Positions 33,270-45,947 of a stretch of 64,000 nt of DNA are shown piece by piece. Position 1 is the stretch's first letter; each line of letters begins with the position of its first letter. The stretch lies in the NCBI GenBank assembly GCA_003991915.1, contig RQTK01000875.1:148831-212830 (forward strand), written 5' to 3'. Position numbers and translations under genes: made by a program. Source of the stretch: Elysia chlorotica. Taxonomy: Eukaryota; Mollusca; Gastropoda; Plakobranchidae. Under the pieces are notes generated by a model, which worked only from the letters and a program-made list of their open reading frames with translations, had not been told where the DNA came from and did not search any database.

Positions 33270-33640
33270 CAGGCAGGGGACGCGGTAGCTTGGCGGTTTC
33301 AAATCAGACTTTTGTCTTTGATCAGCACGCCTTGTTCTCAACTGGTTGAAAGGCTTTTATTTTCCCATAGTTTACAGTGATATTCCTTTGTTGTTTTTTG
33401 TTTGTTTGTTTTTTCTTTTAAATATTCCAACGATATTTACAGGCGTGAAAGCACTGATCCTTCCTTTTCGCTGTTAGTATAAGTAGGTTCAATGTGACCG
33501 GGTAGGACAACGTGGAAGCGAGGTAGCCACGTGGAAGGAAATCGCAGGAGGTTCATGGTTTGAGGCGCGTTAAAAAAAATAATTCCCTTCTGGTTGTGTC
33601 GGTGTAGCGACCCATACTGCGATCAATTAGGCCTATCCTG
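33270..33640 (+). mobile_element. Two decayed SINE copies
   Basis: The first shows GACGCGGTAGCTTGGCGGTT and GATCAGCACGCC near 33285-33340; the second shows GGAGGTTCATGGTTTGAGGC near 33547 followed by TCTGGTTGTGTCGGTGTAG. Both match the order of head and TGGTTGGGTCGGT blocks of the local SINE family, though both are diverged. Confidence 0.55.
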
Positions 33641-34796
33641 GTTGCACAATTTAATCGACAGTTTTTATGTCGTCGACACATGGCGTAATATAATTGGCTA
33701 TTCTATTGCGCAAACCAGGCTCATTTTGTCCTTGAAGCCCGCCGAGACGGGATGAGTTATTTTGACCCAGCAATCGATGACATCTAAATTCGCTCTTGCT
33801 ACAGAAGAAAAACCAATACAGAAACGTGTAAAATGATCAAAAGAATGGTTTATACAGCGTTCAAAGTTTGGACAAACAAAATTTCTGTATGAATTGAGAC
33901 ATAATGAGCCACATGATTATAAAAAAACTTTCTGTGCACGAATGTCGAATCTAACAATGAGCTTTTGCAAATGGTCGAACTCTTGATCGGAAAGTAGGCC
34001 TATACTGCCAGTATTCGTGAGCCCATCTATTTTACGGCATCAACTACACTGCGTTACTTGGCCTCGAGAAATAAGTTGAAGAACCAGAAGTTTGTCGGTG
34101 ATATTGCCCCCCCCCCCCCCCCGCCCCTAAAGTGTACTTCGCGATTTTGTGGAGACTCGTTGGTCGTTTAGGAAGGCGAGGGCATTGGAATACCACAAAG
34201 TTGGTTCATAAACCATGTCCGTGCCTGTCCCATTTCTTTTTTAATCACGCACTTTCTTTAATTCTTTTCGAAAATGTTTTCTGTAGGCAATAGTCTTTTT
34301 AAATTTCTTCTCTTGTATAATTAGAACACTTTTCCTGGATTTTTTTAAAACCAATATGCTGTTAGCTGCACCTCTCTTTGTCTGACTGCTGTATGTGTCA
34401 CACTTCACTTGTCATAGGAATGGGAAAGTATATAAAATTCAATACACTCCAACTGAAATGCCCTGTCTTATTCTTTAACAGAAATGTTGATGGTAGGAAA
34501 TTTACAAGAACAATGATATTTGCACAACTTAATTGTCGGTCGCCACACCCGACCAATTAGCAAATAGCGTTGCGCAATAACATGTCAAAATGATTTTGAT
34601 TGACACATGCAATTGTGCAGGTCTTCAATGTCGCCCGTGTAAGCCATACTGAACCCGAACATTTATTGCCTGAAAATAAGAAGTCGGCTGAAATAATTAT
34701 TCAAAATCGTTGCTATACTGCGCCCGCCAATGTGTAGCTTTCATTGTTGTGAGTAGGCCCTAAACGCTCACTACATAATTATGTAAGCTATTGGTT

Positions 34797-35407
34797 TGTG
34801 TGAAAAAAATGCAAGGAAAACACGGGCACAGAATTATAAGTTTCAAACTTTTATTGAATTACATCATTAAAAAAAAAAAAGACCCAACCGGTAGAGCAAG
34901 TCCTTGTTTCTTTACAGTATTTTGTCCTCACATCAAATTTTATATGTTTTACTGTATCTGTCTGTCTTTGTATCTTTATCGTGTCTTTGTGTAGCTGTAT
35001 CCTGCCGTAGTCTTTCTCTGCCCACTCTCTTTATTAATAATATTACGTCGCTTTGTTATTGTTAGCTTAGTCGTGACCGGGCGCGTGTCAGCCAATCAGC
35101 TCGCGAGGCGCGCCGAGCAATCTCGATCTCCTGACCAAGAGCGCGTGGACTGGTCAGGTGGTGTCTGAGAATAAGGTGGCCAGTGGTCAGACGTCCTTGG
35201 TCTGAACCCTTATTGAATTGTTTATAAATCTCTGTACTTAAATTTATTGAAGTTAATTTGTAAAGTTGCTGTTTTATGTCCGATGTGCTGAGCTCGCTCC
35301 GAATTGGACTTGTTCTGCCGGCTGGGTCTTTTTTTAATGGTGTAATTCAATAAAAGTTTGAAACTTGTAATTCTGTACCCGTGTTTTCCTTGCATTTTTC
35401 TCACACA
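34797..35407. mobile_element. Foldback-like element with long terminal inverted repeats
   Basis: Left TIR 34797-34903 and right TIR 35306-35407 are reverse complements over more than 100 bases, differing mainly by substitutions and an A-run length. Termini are TGTGTGA...TCACACA. The TIRs contain AATAAA on each strand reading outward. The 400-base centre is unlike the TIRs and includes a GC-rich patch with a CCAAT box (GTCAGCCAATCAGCTCGCGA near 35087). No open frame of note and no clear target-site duplication are seen. It may be a foldback or MITE-type DNA element, or an inverted pair of LTR ends. Confidence 0.75.
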
Positions 35408-35504
35408 TAGGTCTTACAAGGCATTGGCCCCACTTGAGACGACCGCATGCAACGCCCCAATCCTAGGACAGTTGACTAAAAACCAAGGCTATCGAAAATC
35501 GCGG

Positions 35505-35650
35505 TGTCACTTCTCACCAACCACAGTTGGTGCAAAGTGACACGGGTCCTTTCTCACCAACCACAGTTGGTGCAAAGTGACACGGGTCCTTTCTCACCAA
35601 CCACAGTTGGTGCAAAGTGACGGGACCACACTTCTCACCAACCACAGTTT
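35505..35650. repeat. 40-bp hairpin-forming minisatellite, array 1
   Basis: Units begin CTCACCAACCACAGTTGGTG and end CAAAGTGACACGGGTCCTTT, at 35513, 35553, 35593 and 35634 (partial). Each unit is centred on CACCAAC-CACA-GTTGGTG, and in the first copy the arms extend to GTCACTT.../...AAAGTGAC with two mismatches, so every copy can fold. The same repeat in the same orientation forms array 2. Confidence 0.9.
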
Positions 35651-35659
35651 ACCCAGAAG

Positions 35660-35745
35660 CCTTTGCTAGGCTCTACACTACGCTACAGAGTTTAGAATAG
35701 AAGTCCAGCCTAGGTCTACACTACGCTACAGAGTTTAGATCACAC
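35660..35745. repeat. Direct repeat of about 43 bp
   Basis: CTACACTACGCTACAGAGTT occurs twice, near 35673 and 35715, immediately after hairpin array 1. It may be part of the same composite element. Confidence 0.75.
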
Positions 35746-36398
35746 TATAAAAATGGAGGCATAAATAACCTTTCACAGATCGGAAACGATTGCTACCATG
35801 AATAAAAGGCTGAAGAGAAAAGTTTACCTAATAAAAAATCAACATGAGCTTTCTTGCAAGAACATTGGGTGATTTTGAAAATAATTACGGTTAGGCCTAA
35901 AGTAAATTGTGCAAGATACATAATTTTTTTTTTAACTTTGTTGTATTAGATGTGAACGTTTTATTGTTGTCGTTCGTTCTAATTAATTTGCTTTGCATTA
36001 TAACTGTCTTGCAATAAAATGCTTGAGCTCATGACAATTGGATCTTGATTTGTTGTTCTTTCATGTCACCTTACATTGCACAAGAGTTAATAAATAATTC
36101 CCTAAAGGTTGAACAGTCTGAAAGAAATTCAAGTTGAGGATAACTTGGTAACTTTGTCAAATTCAATTTCACTCAAAACAGATTGTAAAAAAAATAGTTA
36201 ATATATAGTTAAGATTACTTATGCTGAGTACATGTTAATTGTTATTGTGTAATTCGTTTCAATGTTTGTATGATGTGACTATGTTATGTCTAAGATAGCC
36301 CCATTAATTTAATAAACATGACCTTAAAATTGTCACCCTATTAATGGCAGTGTTGGCGAATATTTCATTTTGCTGCTGAAATAAACTACTGTACAATA

Positions 36399-36432
36399 NN
36401 NNNNNNNNNNNNNNNNNNNNNNNNNNNNNNNN
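36399..36432. other. Assembly gap
   Basis: A run of 34 N. It falls between the two hairpin minisatellite arrays, so the distance and content between them are not fully known. Confidence 1.
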
Positions 36433-36687
36433 TTAAAGAAATGAAAACCAGGACGTTAGCGAAGTAAAATCTGAGTAGCAATTGATATTTTACTTGAATA
36501 TTGAGATGGTGATTGAAGTTATGATGGAACTAGGTCTCAATATCCTTAAATAACACAATGCCTGGAGGCTGTCAGATAGTTTTGGTACAGTTATTTTACG
36601 AGACATATAATTCAAAACTTGACACCAAAATGGTACTATACAGACCTACAATTACATTGAAATGATGCCATCCCATCATTTAGTTTG

Positions 36688-36906
36688 AGTTGGTGCAAAG
36701 TGACACGGGTCCTCTCTCACCAACCACAGTTGGTGCACAGTGACGGGGCCACACTTCTCACCAACCACAGTTGGTGCAAAGTGACACGGGTCCTTTCTCA
36801 CCAACCACAGTTGGTGCAAAGTGACACGGGTCCTTTCTCACCAACCACAGTTGGTGCAAAGTGACACGGGTTCTTTCTCACCAACCACAGTTGGTGCAAA
36901 GTGACG
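36688..36906. repeat. 40-bp hairpin-forming minisatellite, array 2
   Basis: A half unit at 36688 is followed by five units starting at 36716, 36757, 36797, 36837 and 36877 with 40-41 base spacing, same unit and orientation as array 1. One unit carries the variant GTGACGGGGCCACACTTCTC, which also occurs (as GGGACCACACTTCTC) in array 1, so the arrays share internal variants. Confidence 0.9.
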
Positions 36907-37179
36907 GTTTATTTGTAGATGGCTCGCTTCAAGTCAAATACAATGTAAACAGACCATTCGTCATCTCTGTATTTATGACGTGATTGTTTTTGTTTGTTTG
37001 ATGTTTTTGCCTCCGCGTGTTGTCCTAAACCTGGGCTCAGTATATACATGTATCTGAGACCTAGTATAACCGACGAAGTTTCGGACATCGCAGGCCAGTG
37101 TCCCATCGCCATATGACTTTTCTTGAGGCCCAGTAACTAGTGAGGGCCTCCTTCATACACATCTGAGACAGGATTAAAG

Positions 37180-37290
37180 TCAATTTGTTCCCTACTGGTT
37201 GGGTCGGTGCTAGTGTGTACACATGTAATATTTTCGACTGACTAGCAAGAGGTCCATGGTTCAAATTTCCACTTTGTTAAAACTTAAACA
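37180..37290 (+). mobile_element. SINE fragments
   Basis: CTACTGGTTGGGTCGGTGCT at about 37192 is the internal block of the SINE family, and GGTCCATGGTTCAAATTTCC near 37251 is a B-box-like head of another copy. Both are partial. Confidence 0.55.
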
Positions 37291-37689
37291 ACCCTAAGTG
37301 TTTTGATGCGATGATTTTATTATTGAAATGAAGGCCCGTTGGTGTGAGTCTCTGAGATCTGGGAAAAGTCTCCGGTAAGAACACTTCGAGAAACTAAAGA
37401 CATGTCAAACTCATAAAACGCCTGGAAAAGAACAGCAGAGCAGACTCAGTAAGAACAAAAACAATACGCTGTTTTTGTTTTGTTTTGGTATGTGATGGCA
37501 AGGATATTAGAAATCAGTATTTTAACATAAAGGCGTGAGTGATGGTGCGAGAACTTTTTTTCTGCTAGGCGGTGGCCAATTGTTCTTGATTGCACCCTTT
37601 AAGTTTAATTCCTTTCATTCCTGACTCTTGGCTCTCTGACCATTAGGACTTACTAAAGTGGTACGTGTTTACGCATTCAACACAGTTAT

Positions 37690-37850
37690 TGTCGACGATG
37701 GGCGAGGTAGTTCAAACGGTAGACCTCAAGACTTTTGATCAAGAGTCTTTGGTTCAAATTTGAACCACAAGGCCCAACTGATCGGGTCGGTGTCACCTGC
37801 TCTGACAAAAGTTATGGTTTCTCCACTATTGGTTGTAAGTACATGTACAA
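37690..37850 (+). mobile_element. tRNA-derived SINE
   Basis: GAGGTAGTTCAAACGGTAGA is A-box-like, GGTTCAAATTTGAACC holds the B box, and CCCAACTGATCGGGTCGGTG follows, in the same order as the copies near 4.2-5.2 kb. Confidence 0.65.
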
Positions 37851-37999
37851 CATTGGATTAAGTTTACGAGTTGAGAGGGAGAAGGAGGACAAGAAAATAA
37901 AAGACAAACTATTAAATTGTAGACAAAAGTATAAATTTAATCTGATAAAAATTCATTGACATGAACAGAAATCATTCTTCACCGCCATCAATAATAATA

Positions 38000-40900
38000 A
38001 ATTTATTATTTACAGAAGCAAAAACGAAAAAAAATAACATGTTTCCAAAATACAATTGTAGCATTGAACAAAGGTTTTAAAAAGAAACAAAGTTAAAAGA
38101 AAGAACACTATCAGGATTTTTAAAAAGATCTAAGAAAAAGAAAAAACCCACACACACCATTCCAAGTATTTTGACTGAGGGCGATAAAACAGAAACAATA
38201 GGAACAGTGTCAGTACAAATAATGATGGTGATGATAATAATAATAACACTAATAAAAATAGTAGCCACCAAGACCTGATTGCAACGTAAAGCATCATGTC
38301 TTTGCATAATCAAGGGGAAATAGAAAATAATTTCATAAACAAAAGCTCTACTTAAGCAAATTTTGATGGCAATCAAAACAATACGATTTGCTGATGAAAA
38401 GTATTCCTATAACTTAAATAAGTTAAGTCAACTTAAAAGTTCCTTGTTTGGAAGAAATGGACCACATTACATATAGGCAGAGATTTTTCTACAAAGCTAT
38501 CGGAGGAAGTTTCTACAAAAATAATACTAAAAGTACTTTTTCTACATTCTTCAATTCCACCGCCTTGGAAAAAACGAAAGCAAAAAATAACTGATAGAGG
38601 CCATGACAGAAAAATGGTCAAATATGCTACACAAAAAAATAAAATGTGTTAATGTTGTTACTTATGTGAGTACAATTTATTATTGGTATTGTGCACATTA
38701 CGTTGGTGATAAAAACAAAAATAAATAAATTGGAAAGAAATTTTATAGCTGCTGCCCTGAAGTTTTTTTTTTTAATTTACAAAAAAATATACACATGTAT
38801 ACGTTAAGATAAATACACAGTCACGCCCAGAGTACTCTTATTTCCCCTTTTCACCCATTCTCTCTTCTTCACTATTATTTCTCTTTTTGAGGAGTATATA
38901 GTCTCTTTGCCTTACAAATAAACAATACAAATAGCCGCACAAGAGAAATACTGAAGATCTAGCGAAGGGGGTTGGCAATGTTTCTATCTCCATGGAGCTC
39001 ATTAGAAAAAAAAAGTTACATTAGTCACTTTAAGTGTATTGCTATATTGCCAAAACCTGTTGGTTTTCAACTGCAGAACACTTTTTACGAGCTCTGGTTT
39101 CAAGTTTAATTTTCTCTAAAGTGACCAGTTGATCAGTACTACAAGAGATTCATGTTACAACTTAATAGTAAATGGGGAAAGCCACTATTGACACAGCATT
39201 ATTCATCTATACCGAGGGGAAACATATTGCTTTAGTTTGTCTGCAGCCTTCACAACTCTGCTTAGTCAATAAAAAAACATACAACTCTTGGTATATGTTA
39301 CACAACAATAAGAATGCAAATGTACATTAGTGTAAAGAACAATCAACATTTGATGACTAACAAATCTCCTTTCTGTATGATAATCTGAAAAAGATGTAAA
39401 CATTTTCACCTAGTCAACACAAGTATGGTAGCTTTATATTTGTCTCCAAGGAAGAAAACGTTTTCATTACAGAACGGTGCATTGCATCATCATCACTGCA
39501 TCAGCTCATCTGGTATTTATATACGTATATAAAACAAACTTACAAGAAAAGGAAATAAACACTTCTAGCGTTCCAAGTAAATTTACATGATGAACTTGCA
39601 TCTGTTGATTTCTACTACAAAGCAATCATTATAACAACTGATGTAAATATATACAGCCTGTAGAATCCAAGTAAACTTAGAAATTTACAAAAAAGCCCCA
39701 AAAGTATGTATAACAATTTTTAAAAGAAAAAAAAAGAAAGAAGAGAAAACAACAATAACAATGAACTCTAAAACATAGGAGAAATCAATTTCTGTACAGC
39801 ATTGAAGGAGATATAGCAGTATATAGATAAACGCATAACAACTTTGGGTAAACCACAATGTTGGAGGTATTGAGTGATGACACAGCATCACAGAAATGTT
39901 TGTTTTCTTAATAATCCCATCAAATTCAAACAAAATTCCAAAGTCTTTCTATACACCACAGTATAACATGAATGAAAGGCTCAGAAAGCAACCATAGAAA
40001 ATGTACTTCTTTAAAAAAAACTTTGAAAAACTTTTTCTGTGGTGTCTACTAGTACTACTTACAATAGATAAACTTAGGAATACTTCCAAGGAACATCACT
40101 TTGTTAATATTGTTTTAGTGGAAATGGATATCAAGACTTGGATAAGGGATATCTCAGTGTATGCATCAACTTAAAAAAAAACAACCTTTAACTTCTAATA
40201 CTTTGTCAGTCCATCCAAGAGTCTATAGATCTTATCATACTGAAGACAAACAATACAAATCATGACGAGGGGAAGAGTAGGAAAGAAAAACTATGTTCAT
40301 AAAGATGACATACATTTTATTCCATATTTCAATGAATTGTTTCACAGTATAAATAACTCGTATCACATTTCTTTGTTGTCTTGCTGTAATGTAATTGAAA
40401 AGACTACAAGCTAGTTGTTTTGTTTTATAGATTTCTACCTAGCATAACATCTGAACATTTTCATAAATAGGCATGAAGTTTCGCTTTAGAATTCCAGGTG
40501 AGAGTTACAGAACAGAAGACGGTGCCTTATACAACATTGTAAATAAACATATCTCTGTATATTTCTTTTTACATGAAATGAACATGTAACAGCAACTCAG
40601 TTGCATTGCAATGTCTGTAGATAAAGCCAGTGGCTCAAACAGCCATTAAAATAGTATAATGTAATAATAATAATCAAAAGTTTACAATAACAGTGCTAAG
40701 AAACAGAATTGCATTTAGAATCGTACAATTCATAAAGTATTATAAACACATAACGGATAGAAGAGAGCAACATTTGTTGTACCTGACCCTTTACACCATC
40801 TTCAAACTCCTTGATAAACTAGCTGACTAGCTGTAGCCCTGTTATCACAGTGCAATTGAAAAAAAAAATAAATAGAAATCTATCTTCATCATAACATAAT

Positions 40901-42095
40901 AATGGGGAAAAGAAATTCGTTGACATTCATAGGGTGGCTGGTCATAAATCTAAACAATTGATTATATTATAGTTAAACTGTGTGGAGATTCGTAGCATGT
41001 ACTATTTCCTACATCAGCAACATGTACGTTAAAACGGGTGCATAGAAGTCTATGTACAAACTTTGCATATAGGCTGGGATGTAATATTATGTTTTTTGGG
41101 CTATTTACATTTTTTACTTCTTTCAGGAGAGCAAAACTTAAGGTCCTGAGAAACACAACAAACAAATAAAAACAAAACAGCACATTTATGGAAACATAGA
41201 AATATTTTTGAAAAAGGATGTTGTAGAATTCATAATATTGCTTTCAAATTCTCTTTCTTGTAACTTCCCCTCCCTCCGTTCATTTACTAAAATGATGCAC
41301 AAAAAATTTGAAATTTTCTAAATTCATTTGGACCTTTCTTTGTGTGTGTGGCATTTTTGTTTATATCTTTAGAGTGTTCATGGATAGGAAGTTACAATTG
41401 AAAAGCTAGTGGTTTAATATTTTTTCATTACTTTCACCTGGAGAGGTGAATTTATGTACATCATTTTTATCTGTTTATATGACAGCATCAAGATTTCACA
41501 GGTTAGCGCAATTTCATTATCTAGCTTTATTCCATGTTTATGTAGTAATCATATTGTTAACATCTTTTTTTAATCAACATTTTCAGTTATGTTCTTATAG
41601 AACATCTAACATTATTGGTATTATTTTCTGGAGTCATTTCTGGTATTGTAAAGACTGCAATGCGTGTAAATATTTTTGTTCGATGTATATTTCATTCATC
41701 TTTTAGGCCAGCCCATTAACTATATTGAGAAAAAAAAAATGATTTCAGTAGTAAATTAAAACAATTCTTGAGAAGTATCTTTAAAAAAAATCAATACATA
41801 TCACTGAACTCTAAATTTATCTTTTAAAATTAACAATTCTTTTTAAATTCTTGAAGATAATAAACATCTTAGCTGAAGTTTTGGAACTAAAAATCTCATA
41901 ATACTGAAGAATCTTACTGTTCATCACAATTTGAAACTTAGGCATATGTTTAACAATTTGGTTACAACTGAAATTCTTGAACTGATGTCGTAAAACTTGT
42001 TTGCAGATCCTCTCTTTTCCACTGAAGTGATGAACAGACGAGCTTGGATTTCAGATGAAGTTATGTGGATGATAATCTGGCCTGGATTGATGGAC
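38000..42095 (-). other. Probable long 3' UTR of KMT2C/D
   Basis: About 4.1 kb left of the stop codon at 42098-42096 is AT-rich and free of repeats of the SINE or satellite type that crowd the rest of the window, which fits a retained 3' UTR. A minus-strand AATAAA (complement of TTTATT near 38003) in an AT-rich setting could be the polyadenylation signal. The extent is inferred; no coding sequence is seen. Confidence 0.45.
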
Positions 42096-42561
42096 TCAAT
42101 TCATCCATTTTCGGCAGTTCACTGCCCCACAGTTGCATGGGATTTTATGTTGATCGTCCTCAAAGTCAAATTTGTAGTCGTAAGTCAGCTGCAAACAAAA
42201 GAACAAAGTAATGATACAATAAGATTTTGTTCACCAACTTCTAGTTCGGACAACACTTAAAAATAAAAATATAAGGGGAAGATGTTTTCAAAGTGATCAA
42301 AACGGAAAAAAAAAATGGCTTCAAGTTGCTTGGTCTTTGCTATCTTCTTTCATATCATTACATATTTGAAGAAGTATTTAAAAGAGAGCATTACAGTTAA
42401 CCAACAAGCAATAGATTTCATTTTTCCCACATAGCTGGCATCAACCAAGTTAAAAAAAAACCCTCTACAATTATAAATATCATATCGTGAACAAGTTGTT
42501 TTTGCACAACCACTCTGTTGCCATTTAGGATCCCTCAGGGAAACGTAGGAGACATTAAACC

Positions 42562-42623
<62 letters not shown>

Positions 42624-43434
42624 CAGTGGAACACACTTAAACCGAAAACGGCTGAACCGAAAAAACGGCTAAACCGAAAAGAAATCGAAATAATTGCGGT
42701 TTTCCTTCTTTTTTCCTTATATGAAACCTACGGTAAACCGAAATCGTCGGCCAGCATACTATCGCTAAACCGAAAAGAAATGACTAACTTCATGCCGCTG
42801 AGTGGTAGAGTTTCTCGAAAAATCAGCGTATTCGGACATACCTTTCCCTCCCTTATGCAATGCAGTACCCCTGCCAGTCATGAGTCATCAAATCTATCAC
42901 TAACAAGGCCCACCATCACCCCTCTCTTGCTAATCAGCGCCACCAATAGGCTTACATTTACACGCTGATCATCGTGAGCCACCTGTGCCTAGGCCCATGC
43001 AGTCTCTAACACTAAAAATTAATGTGCGTATCACAAGCAAACATTGTTGCATCACTTTTTACAGTACACACTGATCAGCGCGTGCCATCTAGACCTAGCT
43101 CAACACAGTCTCTAACGCCGAATGTGCGAAGTCTCGGCAAACATTGTTGCGTCACTCATCACTGTCTGTGCGTATGTGATCATAGACGGGCTGGCTGAGT
43201 GACTGCTCGGCGGACAAACTTAGGCGATGCTACATTGTTTGCAGTGGTACAGGCTCACACACGCATTGTTATGGTTACTAGATCTAGGACAAGGGGTCAT
43301 GGGGTGCCTTGAAATTGAAAGGGGAGAGTGAGAGAGGGGCGTGTAAGGGGGGGGGGGTCATTAAAAAGATCGAGAGAGATGTGTTGAATGAGTGAATGAA
43401 AGGTAAAAGTGAAACGAAGAAGACTAGTCTAGAT

Positions 43435-43478
<44 letters not shown>

Positions 43479-43862
43479 AAGGGAGGGGGGGGGTGAAAAG
43501 ACAGAGACAGAATGACAGGCAGATAAAGAGGAATCTTAATTTAAGCAACTCTTTTAGTGCCTGCTGTCATTCTTTAAAAACCTAATCGAACAAAAATATG
43601 CCCGATGTGCTATTGGTAAGGACAATCCGTCTGGAATGAGATTGTCGAATATTTTACATATCTGTGATAAGAAAAAAATTGGCAAAACAAAAAATCAGTC
43701 GCAAACACGGAATATCGAAATTTTCGGCCATTCTTGGCATTAGAGAAAAGATAGAAAAGGCCAAAGAGAAGTGTAAGGGGGGGGGGTCATTAAAAAGATC
43801 GAGAGAGATGTGTTGAATGAGTGAATTAAAGGTAAAAGGAAACGAATAAGACTAGTCTAGAT

Positions 43863-43906
<44 letters not shown>

Positions 43907-44579
43907 GGGGGGGGGGGGGAGAGAAGAGACAAGAGACAGAATGACAGGCAGATAAAGAGGAATCTTAATTTAAGCAACTCTTTTAGTGCCTGCTGTCATT
44001 CTTTAAAAACCTAATCGAACAAAAATATGCCCGATGTGCTATTGGTAAGGACAATCCGTCTGGAATGAGATTGTCGAATATTTTACATATCTGTGATAAG
44101 AAAAAAATTGGCAAAACAAAAAATCGGTCGCAAACACGGAATATCGAAATTTTCGGCCATTCTTGGCATTAGAGAAAAGATAGAAAAGGCCAAAGAGATT
44201 CCAGATTTGTTTCCACATTTCAATAGAAAAGAAAGATAAAAAAAATGACACATAAAATTTTTCACCCCCACCCCCACACAGACACAGACACACAAAGCAA
44301 GAAAAGACAAAAACAAAGCGAAAATAAACAAAAACGAAATGAACATCCTTTACTAGGCAGGGGGCTTGGCGAAACTCATTTAACATGTGTTCCAAGAAGG
44401 GATATTACCCAATTTTTAATTCAAATTTCGTGGCTTGTGTCCCTTTCGTTTTTTTTCGTTTTATCTTGACTATGTTTAAACCAAAATATGTTTAAACCGA
44501 AATTGAAATTAGACCCCCTAAAATTTCGGTTTAAACGTGTTCCACTGTAGATAAGAAATAGAGATAGATAGATAGATAG

Positions 44580-44610
<31 letters not shown>

Positions 44611-44627
44611 TAGATAGACAGACATAT

Positions 44628-44701
<74 letters not shown>

Positions 44702-44968
44702 AAATTATCAAACAAACCTCTTCTCCCTTGGAGATCTTGCGGGAGGTGATGATGATGATCTTGCTGTCCTTCTCGATGTCGACAACTTCTGCCACACAGT
44801 TGGGACTGCACGAGTGGTTGATGTAGCGAGCAGGCCCGCCAGCCATTGTGGCATCAATCACAACATCGTTGTCAATTCGGAACATGTACACCCCTCGGTT
44901 CTATTACCGTAACAGAGGAGAAACATGAAACCAATTAAAAATGAAATTCAATAATAATAAAAATGATG

Positions 44969-45016
<48 letters not shown>

Positions 45017-45947
45017 TTTAGGAAAGCTCTGGTGATTAAAACAAATGTATCATAACCAGTGTTAAAAGGGTTTGTCCCATAATCTTTGACTGAATTTTGG
45101 GGAATCAAGACAAAGAGAATGTATTTTTTTGGCAAACTAGTATGGCGATGATAAACATATGGAGGTTATATCAAATCCTGAATGCACGTTTTTATTGGAA
45201 CAAAAAGCTAAAAATGTGGTGCACTTGAGAATGGTGGTGTGAAAGAATATGAGTGCTATCTTCCATATAAAATGATCTTGATTTATAGAATTTTTTACTG
45301 CCTTTTATGATGCGCAGTAAACATCCCCATACTTCGCTCATCAAAAGATTTCTAAATAATACCTTTCATTTTTATCAGTACTGTTGATCACAAATGAAAT
45401 TTTTTGTGTAGCTTTTAATCTATGTCACTTTCGTCCAAAATGAAACCTTATATTTTACCTCATTCTTTAGCCTCTGAATGACTAAAACCATGTTTGTTTT
45501 CGATATGTATTTTTTTAATATATATATATATATATATATAGACTCAATCCTTCAACTCAATTCAATAAATATGCAAGTTCCTATTTTTTCAATCAACAAA
45601 ACCATACCAAGACACATTTTTTTTTTAAACACAATGTGAAAACAGTTGGCCATACCTGAGATTCATACTCCTTCTCGCGCCTATTGGCCACCTCGTTGCG
45701 GATAAGATCGCCGATGTACTCTATCACCATGGTGTGTTTCTCCAGATCGCGCGCTGCGTACAGCCCCAGGCCCTGGATGCGCGAGCGGCCGAGATAGACC
45801 AGAGTCTTCCAGTCTGTGCGCAGGCGCCGATATTGCTGGGACTTGGAGTGGACAAACTGCTTGTGATAGGGGGAGCTCATGTCTCCTGACACACCCGTCA
45901 CCGTCGATGGGAGGGATCTCGAGTTTGTGGATTGGAGAGTGTGTGGC
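42096..45947 (-). CDS. KMT2C/D: KMT2C/D catalytic SET and post-SET exons
   Basis: Exons 45947-45656, 44900-44718 and 42188-42096, in-window residues 1832-2020. Pre-SET helix [23 protein letters not shown] with [40 protein letters not shown], the [10 protein letters not shown] pseudoknot motif and GEELTYDY; post-[17 protein letters not shown], whose three Cys join the SET Cys to bind zinc. All key residues are present, so an active enzyme is expected. The 2.5-kb last intron holds a Tc1/mariner-type element and several microsatellites. Confidence 0.97.

Noticed and set aside
41446..41706. 86-codon plus-strand frame opposite the probable KMT2C/D 3' UTR
   Set aside because: Hydrophobic AT-rich composition with no start context or homology that I recognise.
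43560..43740. Possible pogo-type helix-turn-helix coding remnant in the Tc1/mariner-type element
   Set aside because: Only a short RLSNIL...KKKIG resemblance, with no flanking catalytic DDE region; too weak to list as a transposase.
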